Positions 8,813-18,042 of a stretch of 32,091 nucleotides of DNA are shown here, piece after piece. How positions within the stretch are numbered: position 1 is the stretch's first letter; every line of letters begins with the position of its first letter. The notes under the pieces were generated by a model. It had not been told where the DNA came from. It did not search any database and saw only the letters and a program-made list of their open reading frames with translations. The position numbers and the translations under genes were made by a program. This DNA is from Planctomycetaceae bacterium (lineage in GTDB: Bacteria > Planctomycetota > Planctomycetia > Pirellulales > Pirellulaceae), in assembly GCA_002726515.1 (NCBI GenBank), contig PBTE01000076.1, positions 1 to 32,091 of the forward strand, in the 5' to 3' direction.

Positions 8813-9589
8813 TCACTTACCCAGCCAGCGCATCAATTGATAAGTACCCACGATCTTGGCTCGATTGAACCGGTGACACAAAACAGCCAGCGGGAACTGT
8901 GCCCCGTACTCAATCGCAACGTCCAGACACTCCCGCGTCCCCGTGATGAAGTCACCACCCGTCTTACTGTTGGTGTACCACCGGAAACTGGCCAAATACT
9001 GGTCGACAAATCTTCCCGGCCAGCGCGCCCCTAGCCGCAACCAATATTCGTAATCCATAGCATGCTGCAGTTCCACCCGTGGCAGGCCGACCTCTTCACC
9101 CGCCTCGCGACGCCAGAAAACACCCATTTGCGAGATCCAATTCTCGCTGAGCAACTTGGAGTACCGAAAGGGATTCATTCGAAAATTCTTGTACCACGTG
9201 ATCCAGCGCCGGAACTCACGATCATATTCGTCGATAATGCGAACCTTTCCATAGAGCCATTGTGTCTCTGGTTCATCACGGAAAATCTTACACACGGTCT
9301 GCAGGCAACCCGGTTCATAGACATCGTCGCTGTTCAACCAGCCAATCACCTCGCCAGTTGCAACACGCAGACCCTTGTTCAATGCGTCGGCTTGCCCTTG
9401 ATCCGGTTCGCTCACCCAGTGCACATCATTCCCATGATTCTGCAAAATCTCGACTGTCTCATCCGTCGAACCACCATCCATGACAATCACCTCCACCTCA
9501 AAATCCCCGGACTGACTGAGAATCGAATCCAGTGTCCGCTGTAGGAAACAGCCCTGGTTATACGACGGTGTGACGATCGAAATCTTCAT
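8813..9589 (-). CDS. GT2 family glycosyltransferase
   Basis: A 258-residue GT-A fold glycosyltransferase of the WcaA type. MKISIVTPSYNQG opens the fold; VMDGGSTDET (36-45) and SEPDQGQADALNKG (60-73) bind the nucleotide sugar. WLNSDD (84-89) carries the metal-binding acidic pair, and the C-terminal half has QHAMDYEYWLRL (roughly 174-185), the usual DYEyWLRL acceptor-side motif of this branch. It is a soluble or peripheral enzyme adding one sugar during surface glycan assembly. The start ATG 9589 has GCGGAAG just upstream. The 27-nt gap to the GT-C-like gene upstream and the epimerase stub 81 nt downstream suggest a single transcript. The donor sugar is not predictable. Confidence 0.93.
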   Translation of the reverse strand: MKISIVTPSYNQGCFLQRTLDSILSQSGDFEVEVIVMDGGSTDETVEILQNHGNDVHWVSEPDQGQADALNKGLRVATGEVIGWLNSDDVYEPGCLQTVCKIFRDEPETQWLYGKVRIIDEYDREFRRWITWYKNFRMNPFRYSKLLSENWISQMGVFWRREAGEEVGLPRVELQHAMDYEYWLRLGARWPGRFVDQYLASFRWYTNSKTGGDFITGTRECLDVAIEYGAQFPLAVLCHRFNRAKIVGTYQLMRWLGK

Positions 9590-9616
9590 TGCTTCCGCTA
9601 TTGCTGATTTGGCTCG

Positions 9617-11731
9617 TTAAGGCCGGTAGTGCGGCCTGACATTGTTCAACCCGGCCTGTCTGTCACGAATCCATATCTCGTGATCTTTTTCCGCGTCCTC
9701 CTGACGGTGGAAATCCATAGCGGCCAGGACGTCACGAAGTTTGCCGGCTGTGGCAGACTGGCTCTGCAGGCAGACTCCCCGGACATTAAAATGGTCAACA
9801 CTTCGACGGAAGATGGATTCGAAGACGGATTCCATGTTTTCTTCCACCATCCCTCCGGTACAACGGGTCATGAAGTACCTCACGTCAATTCCCTTCTCCC
9901 CTAATTCAGAACGATATCGTTGGAGATAAAAATCCCGCACCATGAGCGGATGAACCGCGTTGTGGAAGGTGCTGAGCCAGCAACTGATCCCCTCGGGAGC
10001 AACGACGATGGAACCTGCCGGTAGAGTGTCGGTCAACCGCCTGGCCCACTGGTACTGGGGACTGGGAACCTTTAACCCGGGCCAACCGATGCGCAGGGGC
10101 AATCCTCGCCGCCCCACGTTCTGCTGGCTCAAGGTGTGATAGTGGGGGACAAAAACAACAAAGAGTACGAAACAGAGTAAACATCCGATGCGACAGGCCC
10201 ACGCCCAGCGCGGAACAAAGGTGACCGCCTGTAGCGGCATCGTCAGAACCAGGACCGTCAGAATCGGTAGCGGCACGGCCCATAACACGCGCCAATAGGT
10301 CCGCGTTCCAATCAGGTTTTGGCTGACCCACTCACCCAGATAGGGATTTAATAACACGAGCCAAACAACCGCGGGCACAATCAGTGCGAATCTCTGTACC
10401 ACGCCCCGCCGACAGCAAGCCCAGGCGGTCGCCACCACGACGAGTGACACAAGAAGCAACCGATGATTACCCAGCACGATATTCCACGCCTGTAAGAGCC
10501 GTTCGTCTGGCTGCTTTGGTTCAAGCGTGGCTCGGATCCTGGCTGTCATGGCACCTTTGAATAACAGGCCCACCGCCAGGACGTAGCCGGATGACAGAAC
10601 TCCCAACGCAAGCGTTCGCAGGGAACTGGTGCTGGGTTTTAACGCACAAACCACTGCCAACGTCGCTGCCAGCGGAGCCGCCCAGACGGCAGTGGCACTA
10701 CATCCCATCGCTGCAACCTGGGATGCCATGAGCAAAATCCAGCCGGAGAGCGAGGGGCAAATAGCGAACCGGATTCCGTAAGCGTAGATCAGTGGTAAAA
10801 AAGTGTACAGAAAGACTCCCTTTCCAAACCACAACTTAACGAAGGACCAGTTTCCAAACGAAAGATGTGTTTCTCCCGACGCCAACAGGACCACCATCAC
10901 CCCCGCCACCGACCACGTCCAGAAACGAGGAGTCAGTATCCGAAAAAGCTTCGCGTGGGCAAGTGCCATCAGGATTGCACCCACGGATGCTGAAATCCAG
11001 TGAAAACAATACATCGCTGGAATGCGGGTCAAATAGGACATGGCACCGTTCATCAGTTCGTAACTGTGACATCGATAGATGGGTAGCAAAAGCGGCAGCC
11101 CCTCGACACCGTGCATCGTGTCTCCGATGAGCAGCGGATCGTGCGGATGATCGGCCGCTGCCACCGCTAAATTGACGTAAAATACATCGTCAAATGCCGG
11201 TCGATGAGTAATCAGTGTCACGAACATGCCGACAGCCGCCAGCAGCCAGAGTGTCACCTCGGCCTTACGTCCTGCTAGAGGTTCCTCCAACACGGCCGGA
11301 CGGACAAGAAGGAAAACTCCCGCAGCGACCGCGAGCCATACCGAAATGAACCACCATGTCCCGATGACGTTGCCAAAGAGAACCACCATCGACGTCCCCA
11401 CCACTCCACTCAGAATCCAAAGCCAGCGTGCAGTTGGACCGGTGAGCAGGTTCAATCGCCGATTTTGAATTTCCGATAGATCAAGAAACGGAGTTGGTTG
11501 AGGAACTGGTAGGGGAGCCTCTTCGGCTTCGCTGGTGGCAACTTTGCGGCGCAGCCGCCACACAATCAGTAGGATTACAGGACAGGCAAACCCATAAGCC
11601 ATGATTAGATCAACGAGCGAACCTTTCATGGCGACGGTCGCATTACAGAGAACCGTCCACAAGGCGAAGGCCAACGTGGTGACGTTACAAAGACGAGCAC
11701 TCCAGGGGAGATTGGTTGATCGTTCGAGCAA
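9617..11731 (-). CDS. Large polytopic membrane protein, GT-C/DUF6077-like
   Basis: A 704-residue protein with an N-terminal block of membrane helices (about 17-33, 39-58, 103-143, 158-175), many more helices through residue ~520, and a soluble C-terminal domain of about 160 residues. The first large non-cytoplasmic loop holds an acidic pair, RPAFDDVFY (Asp181, Asp182), in the place where GT-C glycosyltransferases have their catalytic DD/DXD. I infer a polyprenyl-phosphate-dependent glycosyltransferase or related glycan membrane protein; the family (possibly DUF6077) is from memory. The start is uncertain: the frame opens at an in-frame TAA about 16 codons upstream with only TTG 11731 available, and the first ATG (11629) would cut the first helix. 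It heads a minus-strand run with the GT2 gene and sulfotransferase. Confidence 0.7.
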   Translation of the reverse strand: MLERSTNLPWSARLCNVTTLAFALWTVLCNATVAMKGSLVDLIMAYGFACPVILLIVWRLRRKVATSEAEEAPLPVPQPTPFLDLSEIQNRRLNLLTGPTARWLWILSGVVGTSMVVLFGNVIGTWWFISVWLAVAAGVFLLVRPAVLEEPLAGRKAEVTLWLLAAVGMFVTLITHRPAFDDVFYVNLAVAAADHPHDPLLIGDTMHGVEGLPLLLPIYRCHSYELMNGAMSYLTRIPAMYCFHWISASVGAILMALAHAKLFRILTPRFWTWSVAGVMVVLLASGETHLSFGNWSFVKLWFGKGVFLYTFLPLIYAYGIRFAICPSLSGWILLMASQVAAMGCSATAVWAAPLAATLAVVCALKPSTSSLRTLALGVLSSGYVLAVGLLFKGAMTARIRATLEPKQPDERLLQAWNIVLGNHRLLLVSLVVVATAWACCRRGVVQRFALIVPAVVWLVLLNPYLGEWVSQNLIGTRTYWRVLWAVPLPILTVLVLTMPLQAVTFVPRWAWACRIGCLLCFVLFVVFVPHYHTLSQQNVGRRGLPLRIGWPGLKVPSPQYQWARRLTDTLPAGSIVVAPEGISCWLSTFHNAVHPLMVRDFYLQRYRSELGEKGIDVRYFMTRCTGGMVEENMESVFESIFRRSVDHFNVRGVCLQSQSATAGKLRDVLAAMDFHRQEDAEKDHEIWIRDRQAGLNNVRPHYRP

Positions 11732-11893
11732 ATCGCAAACCCCATCAACTCGTGGAAAGCGAGGTGACCATTACCAACGAGCGGAGTGATCCGAAAGCCG
11801 TCGCCCTTGGCTCCATGCACTTTACAATCATTCAACCGTAAGACGCAGAAGTGCGCGGAAAATGAGAACGCATCGCCGTTAGCCTATACTACC

Positions 11894-11922
11894 AATATAC
11901 TTACGCGTCGACGAAATCTCAA
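11894..11922 (-). promoter_or_regulatory. Sigma-70-like promoter for the minus-strand glycan genes
   Basis: On the minus strand TTGAGA (11922-11917) is followed, after exactly 17 nt, by TATATT (11899-11894). This is close to consensus (TTGACA-17-TATAAT) and correctly oriented to drive the GT-C-like gene, leaving a leader of about 155 nt. There is no experimental support, and planctomycete promoters may deviate. Confidence 0.4.
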
Positions 11923-12023
11923 GATGAAGGGGCACCCGTTGTTCATTGAATCGCGGAGTACCTGCCGACTATAAGGCCACTACTTTCGTTGTAGGAGTTG
12001 CAATTCACTCAACCCTCAGGAAC

Positions 12024-12644
12024 TCATGCAGCCGAATCGCTACTGGGTCGCGGGGGCGGCTTGATTTTTACGAGCGCACCTTCATAGGGCCTGTGACAAT
12101 TCTGTTTGCTACATGCCATGTAGGTCAACTTGAGAGAGACAGGCTCCGACGGTTCCGTGTTAGTGCCCAAGCGTAGTGGCAAGTAAAGCGTCACGGGGCC
12201 ATCCGGATAAACCGGGAACGTGAGACCCAGGACGTCGTCAGAAATTTCTATAATTTTCTCGTCTGCCAGCAAGACACCAATTTGAGTGAACTCTTTCGGA
12301 TTGGCAACGTCGATCCGTGTCGGTCTCCCCAGACCCTGGATTCCCTGAGTCGGAAGTGTGCAGCTATACAAGTGGAAGTCCGGATCGTCGGGAGTAAAAA
12401 CACCACGTACGATCAACACCCCATTTTCCGCCCAGGCCGAACTCAGTTCAACCTGTACCCGCCCCTGGGGTTCATGATGAACCGTCACCTCCGACGAATA
12501 TTGAAGTGCCGCCAACGTTTCAGTATTCCACGAAGACGGCGAGTCCGCCCGGTCACCGGGCCCCCGGGTCGCACTGGGAGCACAACCGCTCATCAACAAC
12601 AGGAAACCGGCTGTCAAAAACAATTCATGGAAACGCGACATCAT
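12024..12644 (-). CDS. DsbD-alpha-like periplasmic lipoprotein
   Basis: From ATG 12644 this is a 206-residue protein with a lipoprotein signal: basic start, hydrophobic ELFLTAGFLLL, then MSGC with Cys21 as the lipidated residue. The mature part resembles the immunoglobulin-like N-terminal domain of the thiol:disulfide transporter DsbD. Supporting features are an early VQVELSSAW-type strand, a mid-domain GPVTLYLPLRL, and LTYMACSKQNCHRPYEG near the C-terminus, matching the DsbD-alpha end where the redox Cys pair sits (YQxC...CxxP). The membrane and thioredoxin domains of full DsbD are absent, so it may pass electrons from another CcdA/DsbD-like protein or act alone. An upstream ATG at 12704 would add 20 polar residues before the signal, so I prefer 12644, preceded by GGGGG. 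It is divergent from the enolase-family gene. Confidence 0.72.
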   Translation of the reverse strand: MMSRFHELFLTAGFLLLMSGCAPSATRGPGDRADSPSSWNTETLAALQYSSEVTVHHEPQGRVQVELSSAWAENGVLIVRGVFTPDDPDFHLYSCTLPTQGIQGLGRPTRIDVANPKEFTQIGVLLADEKIIEISDDVLGLTFPVYPDGPVTLYLPLRLGTNTEPSEPVSLKLTYMACSKQNCHRPYEGALVKIKPPPRPSSDSAA

Positions 12645-12898
12645 AACCCCCGTGTCTTCCATCGTGATTCGAAGCGCATCTGACTGAAAGCTCATCAAGC
12701 TCATCGAGCCATATTCGTCGAGATTTTAGCAATATTTTGGACAGAAACAACCCGCGAACCGGCTGTTCTGAAAGAGGACGCCTGTTCCAGGTGGGACACT
12801 TCGGTCAATGTCCCCGGCAGTTTGTACTCAACGTGCGGCCGGTCTTTGTTTAGGATAATAACTGCTGTTCCCTCACAAACTTTAAATTCTATCTTCGC

Positions 12899-12903
12899 GG
12901 AGG
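12899..12903 (+). promoter_or_regulatory. Ribosome-binding site deciding the start of the enolase-family gene
   Basis: GGAGG, 5 nt before ATG 12909. This selects 12909, which leads directly into a Tat signal, over an upstream in-frame start at 12822 that would add 29 residues in front of the twin arginines. Confidence 0.75.
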
Positions 12904-12908
12904 AAAAT

Positions 12909-14249
12909 ATGAACCGCCGTCAATGGCTACAGACTTCGACCGCGAGCGTGGCAGGGCTCGCCGTCGCGGGTTTCGGTTCGCGCCCAATCACGCCTGCACA
13001 AGCGGCCCGACAAAGGAACATTGAATCACTCAAGATTACCAATGTGGAGACGATCTTGACGGCACCGGCGGGGATCCGCCTGGTGGTCGTCAAAGTCTCA
13101 ACAAACGAGCCCGGGCTGTACGGACTGGGGTGTGCAACCTTTACTCAACGTGCCCGCGTTGTGCAAACCGCGGTGGATCAGTATTTAAAACCATTTCTCG
13201 TGGGTAAAGATCCAACAAAGATTGAAGACATCTGGCAATCTTCGTTTGTGAGTTCCTATTGGCGTAACGGTCCCGTGTTAAACAATGCTTTGAGCGGAGT
13301 CGACATCGCCTTGTGGGACCTGCTGGGCAAGCGAGCCAATTTGCCACTGTATGAGTTACTCGGCGGACGGTGCCGTGACGGAGTCGATACCTATCGACAC
13401 GCCAGTGCTGACACTTTCGGCCAGGTAGAAGAACAGGTGCAAAAGTACGTGGAAGACGGCTATCGGCACGTGCGGGTCCAAGTCGGCGTACCCAAATTAT
13501 CGACGTACGGAGCGGGACCGCAGGCAAGGTCTTCACACCTGCCTGAAAATCAGCGCACTAACATTTGGGAGCCCAAACCGTATGTACAACGGGTGCCCCG
13601 CTTGTTTGAATACCTTCGCAAACAACTGGGCGATGACGTTGAACTGCTGCACGACGTTCACGAACGAGTGCCCCCCATCCTGGCAATACAACTGGTGAAG
13701 GACCTGGAGCCGTATCGTCTGTTCTTCCTGGAAGACCCGTTTAGTCCTGAAGATATTGGCTACTTCGAACACCTGCGCAGGCAATCAAGTACTCCGATCG
13801 CGATGGGGGAACTCTTCAACAGCCCGCACGAATGGACCGGACTGGTCAGCCGGCGGCTGATCGACTTCATCCGCGTGCATATTTCGCAAGTGGGTGGTCT
13901 CACCAAGGCTCGCAAAATGGCGGCCATGTGCGAGTTCTTTGGTGTCCGGACTGCGTGGCACGGTCCGGGAGATGTTTCCCCTGTCGGCCATGCGGCCAAC
14001 ATCCATCTGGACCTCGTCACTCCGAACTTCGGGATCCAAGAGGCCCGCGCATTCTATCAGGAAGAGCAGGATGTCTTCCCCGGTTGTCCTCAGTTACGTA
14101 ACGGGTACTACTGGGCCAATGACCAACCTGGTCTGGGAATTGACATCGACCAGCAACTGGCGGCACGGTTTCCGATCAAGGATGATCCACCATTCGACCT
14201 GCAGTGGGGGAACCTCCGACGGCGCGATGGAACTTCCGTCAAACCCTGA
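12909..14249 (+). CDS. Tat-exported enolase-superfamily enzyme, mannonate dehydratase type
   Basis: A 446-residue protein. Residues 1-35 form a twin-arginine signal (NRRQWLQTS, hydrophobic VAGLAVAGF, then AQA), suggesting folded export to the periplasm. The rest is a mandelate racemase/enolase fold: capping domain, then a barrel with metal ligands Asp249 (LLHDVHERV), Glu275 (FLEDPF) and Glu301 (MGELFN), and His351 (WHGPGD). The 26-residue spacing of the three acids and the positions of His251 and His351 match what I recall for D-mannonate dehydratase (ManD: Asp210, Glu236, Glu262, His212, His312), each shifted by 39. The C-terminus (QDVFPG, PGLGIDID, DGTSVKP) also fits ManD/RspA. ManD dehydrates D-mannonate to 2-keto-3-deoxygluconate; the substrate here is unproven. 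Cytoplasmic relatives have no signal peptide. Confidence 0.88.
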   Translation: MNRRQWLQTSTASVAGLAVAGFGSRPITPAQAARQRNIESLKITNVETILTAPAGIRLVVVKVSTNEPGLYGLGCATFTQRARVVQTAVDQYLKPFLVGKDPTKIEDIWQSSFVSSYWRNGPVLNNALSGVDIALWDLLGKRANLPLYELLGGRCRDGVDTYRHASADTFGQVEEQVQKYVEDGYRHVRVQVGVPKLSTYGAGPQARSSHLPENQRTNIWEPKPYVQRVPRLFEYLRKQLGDDVELLHDVHERVPPILAIQLVKDLEPYRLFFLEDPFSPEDIGYFEHLRRQSSTPIAMGELFNSPHEWTGLVSRRLIDFIRVHISQVGGLTKARKMAAMCEFFGVRTAWHGPGDVSPVGHAANIHLDLVTPNFGIQEARAFYQEEQDVFPGCPQLRNGYYWANDQPGLGIDIDQQLAARFPIKDDPPFDLQWGNLRRRDGTSVKP

Positions 14250-14430
14250 AATAGCAAGAGAGACCCTTGCCCCGGAACCCTTTCTCTGTCGGAATCGACG
14301 CCGATCTACGCACTACCGAACGATGATGCGCACCGTAATGCCGAATACGAACCTGAAATGATTGTTCCAAGCGATTGCGGGTCGCCAATTTAGGCAATCA
14401 ATTGCGAACACTTGCCAATAATAGCGACAG

Positions 14431-14515
14431 TAGCCGAGGCGGGACTCGAACCCGCACGAGGGATACCCTCACGGGATTTTAAATCCCGTGCGTCTGCCAA
14501 TTCCGCCACTCGGCC
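14431..14515 (-). tRNA. tRNA-Leu (anticodon UAA)
   Basis: The minus strand folds as a class II tRNA of 85 nt. The acceptor stem is GGCCGAG/CTCGGCT (first pair G-U). The D-arm contains TGGCGGAATTGGCAGACGC, the anticodon stem-loop has loop TTTAAAA with anticodon TAA at 14481-14479, and there is a variable arm GTGAGGGTATCCCTCGT. The T-arm is GCGGGTTCGAGTCCCGC and the discriminator is A at 14431. The long variable arm and A73 fit leucine. CCA is not encoded; CTGT follows. It reads UUA leucine codons and lies 112 nt downstream of purB on the same strand. Confidence 0.96.
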
Positions 14516-14627
14516 ACGATGTTTATCCGTTGTATTGAAAACGAGTTAACCACACTCGTCAATCGGGCAGGCCGAGTAAATGATGCGCCTGGCAGGCGTC
14601 CTGACACCAAAACCATTGCTGCCCCCA

Positions 14628-16055
14628 TCAGACGTTCACTTCTGCCGGACCACCCAGGGAGTCGGAATATCGTTGGCGGATTGGCTCAACAACTTCCCGG
14701 AGAAATTCGTCGACCTGCTGCGGAGCTCTCCCCACGAACTGAGACGCTTCGGTGGCCGCTTCGAAGTCAACTTCCCCAAACCCCGCGTCTGCCCGGAGCC
14801 GGGCGAGAAGGTCATTCGAACGACCATGCTGCTTGACTTGGGCTGCAGCAGCCTGGCTGTGTTGCCGGATTTGTTCGTGCAGGCTTTGGCGGTCTCCCCC
14901 CGCAGCAACCGCAGCCATCAGGATGTTTTCGGTCGCCATAAATGGCAATTCCTCGTTCAGTTGACGTCGGATCACTTCTGGATAAATTACCAACCCCGAG
15001 ACAATATTTTGATACAGGATGAGAATCGCATCGATGGCCAGAAAAGCTTGCGGTAGTACGAGTCGCCGGTTGGCACTGTCATCCAACGTCCTCTCCATCC
15101 ACTGTGTTGCCAGGGTATTGGCCGCACTGGATTGTAAACTCATCACAAAACGCGCCAGCGCACAAATTCGCTCGCTACGCATGGGGTTCCGCTTGTAGGC
15201 CATCGCCGACGAACCAACCTGTTTCTTCTCAAAAGGTTCTTCTATTTCTTTCCGGTTAGCCAGCAGCCGTAGATCCGTTGCCGCCTTGTGGGATGATTGG
15301 GCAATGCCTGAGAGCGAATCCAGTATTTGCGCGTCAACTTTGCGCGGGTAGGTCTGTCCGGTGACGGCATAAGTCTGCGAAAATCCCACTTTCCGGGCGA
15401 CTGATTCTTCCAGTTTGCGAACTTTGTCGTGGTCACCCTCAAACAAGCTGAGGAAACTCGCCTGCGTTCCGGTGGTACCTTGCGTACTGCGCGCTCTCAA
15501 ATTGTCCAACCGACGTTCCACTTCGGACAGGTCCTGCGCCAGGTCGTAAGCCCACAAAGTCGCTCGTTTGCCAACGGTGGTCGGTTGCGCCGGTTGCAGA
15601 TGAGTCAAACCAAGACAAGGAAGATCGCGATGCTGCTGAGCAACCTGACCCAACCGGTCGATCACTCCCGCGATGCGACCGGCCAGCATCTGCATTCCCT
15701 CACGAAGCACAATCAAGTCCGTATTATCGGTTACAAAACAACTGGTCGCACCAAGGTGGATGATTGGTCTGGCATCAGGGCAGACATCTCCATAAGCATG
15801 CACGTGCGCCATAACATCATGTCGTAACTGACGTTCGTATTTTGCTGCTGCGTCGAAATCAATGTCGTCCACGTGATCCCGCAACTGCTGGATCTGCGTT
15901 TCCATGACGGGCAATCCCAGTTCGTGTTCTGCCTCAGCCAAGGCAATCCACAAGCGTCGCCAGGTGGAAAATTTCTTCTGGTCGCCCCAGAGATGGCCCA
16001 TCTCCAGGGAGGCATAGCGAGAAATCAGTGGGTTTTGGTAGACGTCCTGCGACAT
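14628..16055 (-). CDS. purB: Adenylosuccinate lyase
   Basis: A 475-residue enzyme of the fumarase/aspartase superfamily. It cleaves adenylosuccinate to AMP and fumarate and SAICAR to AICAR in purine synthesis, as a cytoplasmic homotetramer. The family signature [11 protein letters not shown] is at 281-291 (usual GSSAMPYKRNP), carrying the flexible-loop catalytic Ser. [12 protein letters not shown] (78-89) and [10 protein letters not shown] (151-160) hold the active-site histidines, and [11 protein letters not shown] (191-201) is also typical of the eukaryote-like/long ADSL branch. I prefer ATG 16055, preceded by GGTGA at good spacing; a GTG at 16067 would add four residues. It lies 113 nt downstream of the HD phosphohydrolase on the same strand, so the two may be co-transcribed. 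Confidence 0.96.
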   Translation of the reverse strand: MSQDVYQNPLISRYASLEMGHLWGDQKKFSTWRRLWIALAEAEHELGLPVMETQIQQLRDHVDDIDFDAAAKYERQLRHDVMAHVHAYGDVCPDARPIIHLGATSCFVTDNTDLIVLREGMQMLAGRIAGVIDRLGQVAQQHRDLPCLGLTHLQPAQPTTVGKRATLWAYDLAQDLSEVERRLDNLRARSTQGTTGTQASFLSLFEGDHDKVRKLEESVARKVGFSQTYAVTGQTYPRKVDAQILDSLSGIAQSSHKAATDLRLLANRKEIEEPFEKKQVGSSAMAYKRNPMRSERICALARFVMSLQSSAANTLATQWMERTLDDSANRRLVLPQAFLAIDAILILYQNIVSGLVIYPEVIRRQLNEELPFMATENILMAAVAAGGDRQSLHEQIRQHSQAAAAQVKQHGRSNDLLARLRADAGFGEVDFEAATEASQFVGRAPQQVDEFLREVVEPIRQRYSDSLGGPAEVNV

Positions 16056-16168
16056 GATCTCATTCACCCGGCAAAAGTGTGGTTCAGAATAGGCAATTCA
16101 CGCGACACTGGTGCCCACCCGGAATTGCAGATCGCCGAGTGGAAACGCAGCTCGATACCAGTAGTGTC

Positions 16169-17566
16169 TCACATATTTGTCAAATCATCGATGCCCCCTG
16201 GACCAAGCAAGTTGTCCATCGCTGACGAGATTTGACGAGAATGTGTCACGAGGTTGGAATAGACTCGACAAATACGGTGGCTGACAGGCAACTTTTGAAA
16301 GAGCTGGCTATCGGTCAACGGACGTACGCGATCTTGCGATGAATCGAAAAAGAAATTCTGCCCTTTCGAAGGGCCTCCGGTGTGCGGACGATAGATGTGA
16401 CGTGCGATGTCGACGCGTAGAGGAATTTCCGCGAGTTCATCGGGCAGCACCTTACGGAGCGTTGCTTCCACCAGTTCAGGCTCGCTAAAGATACTACTTT
16501 GCTCCGCGTCACCTGCTGAAAACACGAGTGATCGTTGACAAACCATCTTCCAAGGCGTTGATCTTTCCAGAATTTGCTGCCACCGCCGGCCCAAACCGCG
16601 TTTGGTTTGATCCTCGGATGTCGCCCACCCTCGAACATCAACCAACAGAGACCACTCTGTAAAAGATTGATAGCGGTCCAAACATTCCATGGGATTCCCC
16701 GGAAACAGGTAGGTTTTACTGTCGGTGAATAAGTCCGCAAGCGCCAAATCAATCGATCGAACGGTGCGATGAAAATACACCGTACTGAACAATTCAGCCC
16801 TTACACGCATGAAACGGAGCAGACCACCCAGGCCACGGTCATGAATCGTGAGCCCCTGCGGACTGAAGAAACTGTAGTGCAGTAATCGATCCAGGTCGAA
16901 GGCCCGCGAACTGTAGCCGGACATGTAAGCATCGCGTAGTACAAAGTCCATGTTGTCAACGGTGTAGATCCCACACAACAAGCTCCGCAAGCCAGCCAGC
17001 CAAGGGGGAAACTCTCTCGTGTCGTCCCCCCGGGGTCGTGTAATCAGCCAGGCAATCTCTGCCGGGTCCAACTGTTCCGAGGCACATAACTCACTGAAAG
17101 GATTACGACGAAGTCCGCGGATGAGATCACCCAGATCGCCTTGAATGATGGCAGCACCCAGGGTTTCATGGGTCAGGTCGAAGTCTGCCAGATAATGGGC
17201 GTCAAAGAAATGGCCAAAAGGACCGTGTCCCACATCGTGTAACAGTGCAGCCATCCGCAACAACGACTCCACGTACCCGCGGCTGGGTACGTCCGCGAAG
17301 TTCTCATCGAGGCTCTGATAGAGACTTTGGACGGCTCGACTGGCCAGGTGCATGGCCCCGATCACATGTTGAAACCGTGTATGTTCGGCGGTGGGAAAGA
17401 CCCACCATGCCGTTTGAAGTTGATGAATTTGGCGTAATCGCTGCACCCAGGGATGATCAATGATGTCACGTTCGGTGATCTCGTCGGTAGCGACTCGACC
17501 CGACGAAAAGGGAATGTACCCGTGAAGCGGATCGTGACTCAGGCTTTCGTCAATATATCGTTTCAT
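16169..17566 (-). CDS. HD-domain phosphohydrolase, dGTPase/SAMHD1-like
   Basis: A 465-residue cytoplasmic protein with an HD metal site arranged as in deoxynucleoside triphosphate triphosphohydrolases: His67 in TRFQHVIG, His110-Asp111 in ALLHDVGHGPFGH, and a late Asp in GIYTVDNMDFVLRDAY (about Asp204). The opening DPLHGYIPF and PWVQRLRQIHQL (39-50) are characteristic of the SAMHD1/YdhJ-like branch (DPVHGxI, QRLRxIxQLG). The product could hydrolyse dNTPs or another nucleotide; the substrate cannot be settled from motifs. The long C-terminal region (after about 300) shows no other domain I recognise. The start ATG 17566 has GAGG 4 nt upstream. It sits 113 nt ahead of purB on the same strand, consistent with nucleotide metabolism. 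Confidence 0.87.
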   Translation of the reverse strand: MKRYIDESLSHDPLHGYIPFSSGRVATDEITERDIIDHPWVQRLRQIHQLQTAWWVFPTAEHTRFQHVIGAMHLASRAVQSLYQSLDENFADVPSRGYVESLLRMAALLHDVGHGPFGHFFDAHYLADFDLTHETLGAAIIQGDLGDLIRGLRRNPFSELCASEQLDPAEIAWLITRPRGDDTREFPPWLAGLRSLLCGIYTVDNMDFVLRDAYMSGYSSRAFDLDRLLHYSFFSPQGLTIHDRGLGGLLRFMRVRAELFSTVYFHRTVRSIDLALADLFTDSKTYLFPGNPMECLDRYQSFTEWSLLVDVRGWATSEDQTKRGLGRRWQQILERSTPWKMVCQRSLVFSAGDAEQSSIFSEPELVEATLRKVLPDELAEIPLRVDIARHIYRPHTGGPSKGQNFFFDSSQDRVRPLTDSQLFQKLPVSHRICRVYSNLVTHSRQISSAMDNLLGPGGIDDLTNM

Positions 17567-18042
17567 AACACCTCATTGTTTCAGTGCACGCCCGACCGGT
17601 CCAATCATGAAACACGGCGAATCCGAGATGCCTCATGACAAGTTCTTCATCACTCGGACCATTTAAAAAGTACCAAATTCCAAGTTTCCAAGCGCAGTCC
17701 GTTGCCCTGGTTTTCGACAACACCACGCCGCCGCCAAGGAGAATCCTTTCACCGTCAGCTTTCTTGTCCTGCTGCTAGCGGTAGGCGTTCCACTACGCAA
17801 ACGATTGCAGCGCCTGGCAGCAAATATCAACCCCCCGTAGCAACTGCCAAGTACCCCCTGCCCCTTTCTAAATGCCATTTTTTTGCTATACTTCCGCCTT
17901 CTGAGGTTTGTTGGCAACGACTGCACCAGTTTGGTACTCCGACTACCCATCTGGAAGGACCAATCGTGCCCCCGCCAGCAAACTTTTGAGCCGAAAACGG
18001 GAAACAAAGTGATTCCTGATGCGACACCGAAGGAGGTTGAGG
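17567..18042. other. 476-nt intergenic region between divergent genes
   Basis: This lies between the HD protein (minus) and the secreted planctomycete protein (plus). Overlapping short frames on both strands carry no motif. A TATACT box at 17887-17892 follows a run of T, in the right direction for the plus-strand gene, but no good -35 box sits 16-18 nt upstream. Promoters for both genes should be here. Confidence 0.4.
18030..18036 (+). promoter_or_regulatory. Strong Shine-Dalgarno selecting GTG 18043
   Basis: AAGGAGG is followed by 6 nt and GTG at 18043-18045. This near-perfect site lies inside the frame that begins at ATG 18019, so it argues for the downstream GTG as the real start. The ATG at 18019 has no comparable site. 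Confidence 0.75.
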
